Shown here: in pieces, positions 57,062 through 64,000 of the stretch
How the letters are laid out: every line of letters starts with the position of its first letter
Numbering within the stretch: position 1 is the first letter of the stretch
NCBI GenBank assembly: GCA_902769705.1
Contig: CACXPX010000011.1
Coordinates: 1 to 64,000 of the forward strand
Direction of reading: 5' to 3'
Source of the DNA: an uncultured Prevotellaceae bacterium
Lineage (GTDB): Bacteria; Bacteroidota; Bacteroidia; Bacteroidales; Bacteroidaceae
Length of the DNA stretch: 64,000 nt
Made by a program: the position numbers and the translations under genes
Notes under the pieces: model-generated
What the model saw: the letters and a program-made list of their open reading frames with translations, nothing else
The model's database searches: none
What the model was told of the DNA's origin: nothing

Positions 57062-58726
57062 TTAATACGCCTGCTCATGCACGCCTTTGACTGCGCGCCC
57101 ACTAGGATCATTCATGTTTCTGAACGCCTCATCCCATTCAAGGGCAATGGCTGTGGAGCAAGCCACGCTGGCCTCGCTGGGCACACTTCGGGCGGCACTT
57201 TCGCTGGGGAAATGCTCGGCAAAGATGCTGCGATAGTAATACTCTTCTTTGTTCTTCGGAGGGTTGATGGGGAAACGTTCGGCAGCATGGGCCATCATTT
57301 CGTCGCTGACGGCATTGGCGGTAACGTCCTTGAGGGTGTCTATCCACGAATAACCCACACCGTCGCTGAACTGCTCCTTCTGTCGCCAAACAACTTCTTC
57401 AGGCAACAAATCAGCAAAAGCCTCACGCACAATCTTCTTCTCGATAGTCGTTCCTGGGCACATCTTCGCTTCAGGGTTGGTACGCATGGCGACATCGAGG
57501 AATTCTTTGTCGAGGAACGGAACACGACCTTCGACACCCCAAGCACTTAGGCTCTTGTTGGCACGGAGACAGTCGTACAAATAGAGCTTGCCGAGTTTGC
57601 GCACAGTCTCATCATGAAAATCCTTGGCTGTCGGTGCTTTGTGGAAATAGAGATAACCACCGAAAATCTCATCAGCTCCTTCGCCAGAGAGCACCATCTT
57701 GATGCCCATCGACTTGATGACACGAGCCAACAAATACATCGGCGTAGAAGCGCGCACGGTGGTGACATCGTAGGTCTCGATGAAATAAATGACGTCGCGA
57801 ATGGCATCGAGACCTTCCTGGATGGTGTAGTTGATTTCGTGGTGAACGGTGCCGATATGGTCGGCTACGAGTTTGGCCTTTGCCAAATCAGGGGCGCCTT
57901 TCAGTCCTACGGCAAACGAGTGTAGACGGGGCCAGTAGGCTTTTGTCTTCGAGTCATCCTCAATACGCATCTCTGAGTATTTCTCCGCAATGGCGGAAAT
58001 CACGGAAGAATCGAGGCCGCCAGACAGCAATACCCCATAAGGTACGTCGCTCATCAACTGATGCTTTACTGCGTCTTCGAGTGCATCGTGGATAGCCTCT
58101 GCAGAAGCGGCGTTGTCTTTGACAGCATCATAGCTGAACCAGTCACGATTGTAATAACGTTTCATGCCAGGTTCTTTACTCCAATAATAGTGGCCTGGCA
58201 GGAAAGGCTCATAGCGCTCACACTGTCCTTCAAGGGCTTTCAGTTCTGAGGCAACATACACCGTTCCATCATTATCACAACCAATATAGAGAGGAATGAC
58301 ACCGATGGGGTCGCGGGCAATTAAGAACTCATTGCGTTCCTCATCATAGAGAGTAAAAGCAAAGATGCCACTTAGGTCTTCGAGGAAGTCGATGCCTTTT
58401 TCACGATAGAGAGCCAAGATGACCTCGCAGTCGGACCCCGTCTGGAACTCATATTGCCCAGCAAAGCGGCGTCGGATTTCTTGATGGTTATAGATTTCAC
58501 CATTGACCGCTAGCACCTGTTTCCTGTCTGGGGAGTATAGAGGCTGCCCACCCGATTCTGGGTCGACTATGCTCAGTCGTTCGTGAGCAAGGATGGCAGA
58601 GCCACCGCAATAGATTCCACTCCAATCAGGTCCGCGATGGCGAATCTTCTGACTCATCTTCAATGCCTTTTCGCGCAGTTCGTGTGTTTGTTCACGAACG
58701 TTTAATATTGCTACAATTCCACACAT
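57062..58726 (-). CDS. asnB: Asparagine synthase B (glutamine-hydrolysing)
   Basis: 554 aa, the AsnB length. The N-terminal class II glutaminase begins MCGIVAI with Cys2 as nucleophile and RHRGPDWSGIY; the synthetase domain carries the ATP pyrophosphatase loop LLSGGLDSS. It makes asparagine from aspartate, glutamine and ATP. It begins 11 nt after the carB stop, as the last gene of pyrG-purF-carA-carB-asnB. All these products use glutamine as amide donor, or in carB's case take the ammonia from CarA. Confidence 0.95.
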   Translation of the reverse strand: MCGIVAILNVREQTHELREKALKMSQKIRHRGPDWSGIYCGGSAILAHERLSIVDPESGGQPLYSPDRKQVLAVNGEIYNHQEIRRRFAGQYEFQTGSDCEVILALYREKGIDFLEDLSGIFAFTLYDEERNEFLIARDPIGVIPLYIGCDNDGTVYVASELKALEGQCERYEPFLPGHYYWSKEPGMKRYYNRDWFSYDAVKDNAASAEAIHDALEDAVKHQLMSDVPYGVLLSGGLDSSVISAIAEKYSEMRIEDDSKTKAYWPRLHSFAVGLKGAPDLAKAKLVADHIGTVHHEINYTIQEGLDAIRDVIYFIETYDVTTVRASTPMYLLARVIKSMGIKMVLSGEGADEIFGGYLYFHKAPTAKDFHDETVRKLGKLYLYDCLRANKSLSAWGVEGRVPFLDKEFLDVAMRTNPEAKMCPGTTIEKKIVREAFADLLPEEVVWRQKEQFSDGVGYSWIDTLKDVTANAVSDEMMAHAAERFPINPPKNKEEYYYRSIFAEHFPSESAARSVPSEASVACSTAIALEWDEAFRNMNDPSGRAVKGVHEQAY

Positions 58727-58737
58727 ATTCTTTTCTT

Positions 58738-60432
58738 TTAAAGGTACGACAAATAAAGGTAATTGGTCTGTGCAGGATATTCTGCAGCGAGGGTGTCAAT
58801 CTGGTTGACGGTTGGAACGATGCCGAACTCCTTGCGCCAAGAACGAACCATGATTCCCGCATCATTCATACTCATGAGAGATTCGAGTCCCAAAGCACGA
58901 CCTATCTGGAAATCAGAGAATCCATAGACTTTCGCTTCGTGAAGTAGCGACACAAACTCAGGAGCCTCCAGATATTCCAACAATTCCGTATTATCCATAA
59001 ACTCGATGAACTCTGAGACTTGAGCAAACTGTTTCAGGCGCTGGTCGATATCGACAATGTGCTTCAATTTCTGCAAGAACCAGCAGTCTATCATCGTCAA
59101 CTGATGAATCTGCTCAATGGTATAACCTATCTTCAAAGCCTTAGAAACCACGAAAATGCGCATGTCCGTTGGCTCGTGCAAGGATGTTGCGATATTGGGA
59201 ATCTTGATTTCGTGGTTTTCCACAAAACCGTGCATACCCTGCCCTATCATGCGCAGACCTTTTTGCAATGCCTCCTCAAACGTGCGCCCTATAGCCATCA
59301 CCTCACCCACACTCTTCATCGATGAGCCGAGTTGACGCTTCACACCATGAAACTTTGTGAGATCCCAACGGGGAATCTTTACCACTACATAGTCGAGGGC
59401 AGGTTCGAAAAAAGCACTTGTCGTTTTTGTCACAGAGTTATTCAGTTCGAAAAGTCCGTAGCCCAAACCGAGTTTGGCGGCGACAAAAGCCAAGGGATAG
59501 CCCGTTGCCTTTGATGCTAAGGCCGACGAACGACTCAGACGGGCATTGACTTCGATGACACGATAGTCTTCAGAGTTGGGGTCGAGGGCATACTGCACAT
59601 TACATTCGCCTACAATGCCGATGTGGCGAATAATCTTAATAGCTAATGCACGCAATTTATGATATTCGTTGTTCGAGAGCGTCTGGCTGGGTGCCACAAC
59701 AATCGACTCGCCAGTGTGGATGCCTAAAGGGTCGAGGTTCTCCATGTTGCAAACAGTGATGCAGTTGTCATAACAGTCGCGCACCACTTCGTATTCTATC
59801 TCTTTCCAACCTTTCAAAGACTTCTCCACCAACACCTGTGGCGAGAAAGAAAAGGCTTCCTCAGCCTGAGATAGGAGTTCGTCCTCGTTGTCGCAGAAGC
59901 CAGAACCCAGACCACCCAATGCATAGGCCGCCCTTAATATCACAGGGAATCCCAATTCTTGGGCAGCATGTCGCACTTCCTCTACGTTCTCGCAAGCATG
60001 GCTCTTAATGGTTTTCACGCCAATCTCATCGAGACGCTTCACAAACAAGTCGCGGTCTTCCGTGTCAATGATGGCTTGCACGGGAGTACCCAACACCTCG
60101 ACACCATATTTCTTCAGCACCCCTTTCTCATATAATTCGACACCACAATTCAGCGCTGTTTGTCCACCGAACGAAAGTAGGATGCCATCAGGACGTTCTT
60201 TTTCGATAACACGTTCCACGAAAGCCGCCTGCACAGGTTGAAAATACACCGTGTCGGCCACGCCCTTAGAGGTCTGCACCGTAGCAATGTTAGGGTTGAT
60301 GAGCACAGAGTGAATACCCTCTTCCTTCAATGCTTTCAAGGCTTGGGCACCGCTATAGTCGAACTCTCCTGCCTGTCCTATCTTCAAGGCGCCGCTACCC
60401 AGCAGCAGAACCTTTTTTAGTTTCTTCTCCAT
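58738..60432 (-). CDS. carB: Carbamoyl-phosphate synthase large subunit, N-terminal half only
   Basis: 564 aa against about 1070 aa for a complete CarB. It contains the first ATP-grasp (carboxyphosphate) unit: [70 protein letters not shown]. It also has the oligomerisation region to about residue 555, where [18 protein letters not shown] is followed by a stop. In complete enzymes that YLY-T/S-Y segment is the junction to the second, carbamoyl-phosphate-forming half. No second half occurs before asnB or elsewhere in the window. It overlaps carA by 16 nt. It may be a split gene with the partner elsewhere, or a second, half-length paralogue. Confidence 0.9.
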   Translation of the reverse strand: MEKKLKKVLLLGSGALKIGQAGEFDYSGAQALKALKEEGIHSVLINPNIATVQTSKGVADTVYFQPVQAAFVERVIEKERPDGILLSFGGQTALNCGVELYEKGVLKKYGVEVLGTPVQAIIDTEDRDLFVKRLDEIGVKTIKSHACENVEEVRHAAQELGFPVILRAAYALGGLGSGFCDNEDELLSQAEEAFSFSPQVLVEKSLKGWKEIEYEVVRDCYDNCITVCNMENLDPLGIHTGESIVVAPSQTLSNNEYHKLRALAIKIIRHIGIVGECNVQYALDPNSEDYRVIEVNARLSRSSALASKATGYPLAFVAAKLGLGYGLFELNNSVTKTTSAFFEPALDYVVVKIPRWDLTKFHGVKRQLGSSMKSVGEVMAIGRTFEEALQKGLRMIGQGMHGFVENHEIKIPNIATSLHEPTDMRIFVVSKALKIGYTIEQIHQLTMIDCWFLQKLKHIVDIDQRLKQFAQVSEFIEFMDNTELLEYLEAPEFVSLLHEAKVYGFSDFQIGRALGLESLMSMNDAGIMVRSWRKEFGIVPTVNQIDTLAAEYPAQTNYLYLSYL

Positions 60433-61544
60433 GATTCTAACAATTTAGCAAATTCATCAAACATCCATTCCGTATCAGTAGGACCAGAGCAAGCCTCAGG
60501 ATGGAATTGTACCGAGAACCAGGGCTTCGTCTTGTGGCGGACGCCCTCGTTTGAGCCATCGTTCATGTTCACAAACAGCGGTTCCCAGTCTGCAGGCAAT
60601 GTTTTGTCATCCACCGCAAAGCCATGATTTTGTGAGGTAATGAAACATTGGTTTGTACCCACCTTCCTTACAGGTTGGTTATGACTACGATGACCATATT
60701 TCAACTTATAGGTCTTGGCACCAGCAGCACGAGCCAACAGTTGGTTGCCTAAACAAATGCCCATACAAGGGCGCACCCTCTCGTTGTTCAGGAACTTGCG
60801 GATGTGCTCTATAGTCTTCTCGCAGCGCTCAGGGTCTCCAGGACCGTTAGCCAGAAAGAGACCGTCGAATTGGATTTCATTAAAATCATAATCCCACGGC
60901 ACACGCACCACTTCGATGCCACGTCTGGTAAGGCAACGGACGATGTTAGCCTTCACCCCACAATCGACAAGCACCACTCGCTTGGGTGTTGGGAGTTGGA
61001 TATTTGGTGTTGGTTGATAGACGAGCACGTCCTTACAGCTCACCTTCTCCACCCAGTTCACAGAGCTATAGTTAGGATGGCCTGGTTTTTCTAGCTCTTC
61101 TAGATTCTCTAAACCTCCGAGGACGATTCTTCCCATCATCACACCATGTTCCCTGATAACCATCGTGAGGCGTCGCGTATCGATGCCCGTGATGGCAGGG
61201 ATTTTCTCCCTTTTCAGCCATGCTGCCAACGACTCTTTCGCATTCCAATGCGAAAAACGTTCGCTATAGTCAGCTACTACCAGCGCCTTCACATGAATGC
61301 GTTCACTCTCCATAAACATCGGCAGACCATTGTTGCCAATGCTTGTTTCAGGCACGCCATAGTTTCCCACCAGCGGATAGGTCATCACGAGTATCTGCCC
61401 CGCATAGCTGGGGTCTGTCAGGCTCTCCGGATAACCTGTCATAGCAGTGCTGAACACCACCTCGCCTATCGTGTCGGCATCATATCCAAACGACCTGCCG
61501 CAGAACTCAGTTCCATCTTCGAGTATTAGTCTTGCTATTTTCAT
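60417..61544 (-). CDS. carA: Carbamoyl-phosphate synthase small subunit
   Basis: 375 aa. The N-terminal CarA domain ([30 protein letters not shown]) is followed by the class I glutaminase with Cys in [12 protein letters not shown] and His/Glu in [14 protein letters not shown]. It supplies ammonia from glutamine to CarB. The linker holds [12 protein letters not shown], encoded by TTGGGTGTTGGGAGTTGG-type repeat DNA (60983-61017) that ordinary CarA proteins lack. Its start overlaps the purF stop by one base. Confidence 0.95.
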   Translation of the reverse strand: MKIARLILEDGTEFCGRSFGYDADTIGEVVFSTAMTGYPESLTDPSYAGQILVMTYPLVGNYGVPETSIGNNGLPMFMESERIHVKALVVADYSERFSHWNAKESLAAWLKREKIPAITGIDTRRLTMVIREHGVMMGRIVLGGLENLEELEKPGHPNYSSVNWVEKVSCKDVLVYQPTPNIQLPTPKRVVLVDCGVKANIVRCLTRRGIEVVRVPWDYDFNEIQFDGLFLANGPGDPERCEKTIEHIRKFLNNERVRPCMGICLGNQLLARAAGAKTYKLKYGHRSHNQPVRKVGTNQCFITSQNHGFAVDDKTLPADWEPLFVNMNDGSNEGVRHKTKPWFSVQFHPEACSGPTDTEWMFDEFAKLLESWRRN

Positions 61545-63337
61545 TACAACTGCATTTTCAAAACTTTTTCTACATAATTCACAAAGGCCTCATTGCAAAG
61601 GCGGACGCCACCAGACGTGGGATAATGCCCTGTGAAATACCAATCACCTTGATGGTTGGGGCAGGCATGATGCAGACCTTCGATGCGCTGAAACACCAAC
61701 TCTACAGGCGCCCGCATCCCTTCAGGTCGAAGCATCTCCACAATCTTTTGATTGATTTCCCCAACAGAAAAAGGCGCATAGATGGCACGCACATGATTGG
61801 CTGCCAAGGGTTCTTCTTTGCATCTTCGATAAACGCTGGCTATCACCTCTTCCATGCCCTGCTCCTTGATGAGGGCGATAGCTGCGCGGAAGGCACAGAG
61901 CTCTTCCAAGTGCGACATATCGATGCCATAGTAGTCGGGATAGCGGATTTGTGGCGAACTCGACACCATCACTATCTTCTTAGGGTGCAGACGGTCGAGT
62001 ATTTTGAAGATGCTCTCCTTCAATGTCGTGCCACGCACGATGCTGTCATCGATAATCACGAGGTTATCCTCGTAGGGCCTCAACGAACCATAGGTGATGT
62101 CATAGACATGGGCGGCGAGGTCATTACGCTCTGACCCGTCACTAATAAAGGTGCGCAGTTTGATGTCTTTCCAAACCACCTTTTCCGTGCGCACCTCTCC
62201 GTGCAACTTGCGGATGCCGTCTGTCATGCCATAGAAAGCCACCTCAGCCGTGTTGGGAATATATGAGAAAACCGTGTTGGCGACATCGTTGTCAATGGCG
62301 CGCATGATGATAGGAGTGAGTTGTTCGCCCAACCGTTTGCGCTCCAAGTAGATGTCGCGGTCAGAACCTCGGCTGAAATAGATGCGTTCAAACGAGCAGG
62401 CACTCTGTTGCTTGGCAGGAAGTATCTGTTGCAAACTGATGTCACCGCTCTTTCTGACTATCAGCGACTGCCCTGGTTCCAGTTCCTGGATATCATCGGC
62501 CTGAAGGTCGAAGGTGGTCTGGATAACGGGACGTTCTGATGCCACCACCACCACCTCATCGTCCTGATACCAAAATGCAGGGCGGATGCCCCAAGGGTCG
62601 CGCACAGCGAACATCTCGCCACTGCCCGTCAATCCGCACATCACGTATCCGCCATCGAAGTGAGGCATCGTGGTTCTCAGCACATTGGCCATCTCCACAC
62701 GACGGTCTATGTAGGAAGTGACTTCCCTGCCCTGCAGTCCTTTGTCTTTTGCCTCGACAAACAACCGCTCCACCTCGCGGTCCAAACGATGCCCCATCAA
62801 TTCAAGAGTGATGTAAGAGTCGCCATAGACACGCGGCGACTGCCCTTGAGCCGTCAAGAACCTGAACACCTCGTCTATATTCGTCATGTTGAAGTTGCCA
62901 CACAGGCAGAGGTTCTTGGCTCGCCAGTTGTTGCGGCGCAAGAAGGGGTGCACGTATTGCAATCCGCTCTTGCCCGTCGTAGAATAACGCAGATGGCCCA
63001 TCAACAGTTGGGAATTGAAGAATTGAAAAGCCGAATTGAAGCTCTCTGCATCCTCCTCCATTTTTCCATTCTTCAATCCTTCAATCCTTCCGAACACCTC
63101 AGTTATCGCATCCTTACCCTCCGCGCGCTCACGAAACATATACTCCTCGCCAGCAGGAGCATCGAGGTTGACGCACGCCACGCCAGCACCCTCCTGACCA
63201 CGGTTGTGCTGTTTCTCCATCATCAGGTATAGCTTTTTCAGCCCATACCGCCATGTACCGTATTTCTGTTCATAATACGACAGGGGCTTCAACAGGCGAA
63301 TCATCGCCACACCACACTCATGCTTTAACTGCTCCAT
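61544..63337 (-). CDS. purF: Amidophosphoribosyltransferase
   Basis: 597 aa from the ATG at 63337 (MEQLKHECGVAMIRLLKP); the frame is open to 63451 only inside pyrG. Cys8 would be the class II glutaminase nucleophile after removal of a short propeptide. Further marks: MEKQHNRGQEGAGVAC, LLMGHLRYSTTGKSG, and the PRPP loop VIIDDSIVRGTTL. First step of purine synthesis: PRPP plus glutamine to phosphoribosylamine. About 20 residues before MGHLRYST are encoded by a GAATTGAAGAATTGAA-like repeat tract (63003-63095). It overlaps pyrG by 20 nt. Confidence 0.94.
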   Translation of the reverse strand: MEQLKHECGVAMIRLLKPLSYYEQKYGTWRYGLKKLYLMMEKQHNRGQEGAGVACVNLDAPAGEEYMFRERAEGKDAITEVFGRIEGLKNGKMEEDAESFNSAFQFFNSQLLMGHLRYSTTGKSGLQYVHPFLRRNNWRAKNLCLCGNFNMTNIDEVFRFLTAQGQSPRVYGDSYITLELMGHRLDREVERLFVEAKDKGLQGREVTSYIDRRVEMANVLRTTMPHFDGGYVMCGLTGSGEMFAVRDPWGIRPAFWYQDDEVVVVASERPVIQTTFDLQADDIQELEPGQSLIVRKSGDISLQQILPAKQQSACSFERIYFSRGSDRDIYLERKRLGEQLTPIIMRAIDNDVANTVFSYIPNTAEVAFYGMTDGIRKLHGEVRTEKVVWKDIKLRTFISDGSERNDLAAHVYDITYGSLRPYEDNLVIIDDSIVRGTTLKESIFKILDRLHPKKIVMVSSSPQIRYPDYYGIDMSHLEELCAFRAAIALIKEQGMEEVIASVYRRCKEEPLAANHVRAIYAPFSVGEINQKIVEMLRPEGMRAPVELVFQRIEGLHHACPNHQGDWYFTGHYPTSGGVRLCNEAFVNYVEKVLKMQL

Positions 63338-64000
63338 CGATACAAGTCTTAATAAAGTCCATAAACAAGGGGTGCGGATGCAGCACCGTTGACGAATACT
63401 CCGGGTGGAACTGTGTGCCGATATACCACTTCCTATCTGGTATCTCCACAATCTCCACCAGGTTGGCAGCTGGGTTGACGCCTACGCACTTCATACCCGC
63501 AGCCTCATATTCCTCCAAGTATTTGTTGTTGAACTCATAGCGGTGGCGGTGGCGCTCCTTTATTAATTGACAATTGACAATTGATAATTGACAATTATAG
63601 GCCTCATAGGCCTTGCTGCCTGCTACCAGTTCACACTCATAGGCGCCCAGTCGCATCGTGCCGCCCATCTGTGTCACCGTTTTCTGCTCCTCCATCAGGT
63701 CAATGACACTGTGAGACGTCTGCTCGTCCATCTCGGCACTATTCGCATCTTGATAACCCAGCACATTCCTTGCAAATTCAATCACCATCATCTGCATACC
63801 CAGACAAATGCCAAAAGTAGGAATGTCAATCGTTCGCGTATATTCTGCAGCAATAATCTTACCCTCTATGCCACGTTGCCCGAAACCCGGACAAATAATG
63901 ACACCCGCCATACCGCCAAGTTTCTCAGCCACATTCTGAGGCGTAACATCCTCGCTGTTCACAAAATGAATACGTGTCTTCACGTCGTTGTAGACACCAG
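63318..64000 (-). CDS. pyrG: CTP synthase, C-terminal part (cut by the window edge)
   Basis: About 227 residues are visible and the frame runs off the right end, so the amidoligase domain is outside. The glutaminase domain has GVIICPGFGQRGIEGKI, the nucleophile Cys in FGICLGMQMMVIEFARNVLG, HRHRYEFNNKYL and the His/Glu of YIGTQFHPEYSST. It converts UTP to CTP with glutamine. NCQLSIVNCQL just before KERHRHRYEF is encoded by tandem TTGACAATTGATAATTGAC-like words (63564-63598) and is foreign to the family. First visible gene of the glutamine-dependent operon. Confidence 0.93.
   Translation of the reverse strand, partial: GVYNDVKTRIHFVNSEDVTPQNVAEKLGGMAGVIICPGFGQRGIEGKIIAAEYTRTIDIPTFGICLGMQMMVIEFARNVLGYQDANSAEMDEQTSHSVIDLMEEQKTVTQMGGTMRLGAYECELVAGSKAYEAYNCQLSIVNCQLIKERHRHRYEFNNKYLEEYEAAGMKCVGVNPAANLVEIVEIPDRKWYIGTQFHPEYSSTVLHPHPLFMDFIKTCIDGAVKA

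Overview
The window reads as a chromosomal segment of a Bacteroidales bacterium, most likely a Prevotellaceae member (Prevotella/Segatella group). The signs are Bacteroidetes-type promoters (TTTG, about 20 bp, TAnnTTTG), a type III glutamine synthetase, a glycine decarboxylase split in two, BspA-type leucine-rich repeats ending in a Prevotella-like tail, lipoproteins throughout and few Shine-Dalgarno sites. No plasmid, prophage, insertion sequence or CRISPR-Cas module is visible. The species assignment is inference.

Layout. 1-1.3 kb: an esterase fused to a decayed nucleotidase-like domain. 1.4-17.6 kb: a polysaccharide-degradation block that fits rhamnogalacturonan-I/pectin side chains: GH16-GH43-GH43 protein, DUF2264, GH105, GH2, GH51, an RsiV-like protein, GH20 and PL11. 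No SusC/SusD pair or regulator lies inside the window. 17.7-22.9 kb: glutamine synthetase III, a cysteine-less thioredoxin-fold lipoprotein and a TPR lipoprotein read from a tRNA-Gly/tRNA-Leu promoter. 23.1-24.1 kb: about 1 kb of non-coding, repeat-rich DNA. 24.2-27.6 kb: tRNA-Arg, pyrE, SRPBCC protein, argH and a four-cysteine lipoprotein. 27.6-29.8 kb: recX, comF-like gene, ADP-ribosylglycohydrolase. 29.8-40.7 kb: BspA-like LRR/dockerin protein, exo/endonuclease-like protein, metG, an unknown lipoprotein, a one-haem beta-propeller lipoprotein and its DUF6057 membrane partner. 40.9-47.7 kb: a complete glycine cleavage operon (lplA-gcvT-gcvH-gcvPA-gcvPB-lpd). 48.1-56.7 kb: a replication-protein-like remnant, HU-like protein, anaerobic sulfatase maturase, beta-barrel protein, M16 and S41 peptidases. 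56.8-64 kb: tRNA-Asn, then an operon of glutamine-amidotransferase enzymes (pyrG-purF-carA-carB-asnB) in which carB holds only the first half of the normal large subunit.

The most unusual signal is not a gene. At least four intergenic regions (12.56-12.71, 23.52-23.63, 36.04-36.19 and 49.22-49.33 kb) hold arrays of short, roughly palindromic cores (15-17 nt) separated by 5-7 variable bases, with a period of 22 bp, about two helical turns. Each array has its own core, so they look like one architecture rather than copies of one sequence. Next to the second array lies an element of about 237 bp with 35-bp inverted arms around a perfect 38-bp A/T palindrome.

A second recurrent theme is short low-complexity repeat words (AATTGACAATTGAC-like, TTGGGTGTTGGG-like, CTTGCTCCTTGCCC-like). 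They occur between genes and also in frame inside conserved enzymes (Lpd, PyrG, PurF, CarA, the sulfatase maturase and the LRR protein).
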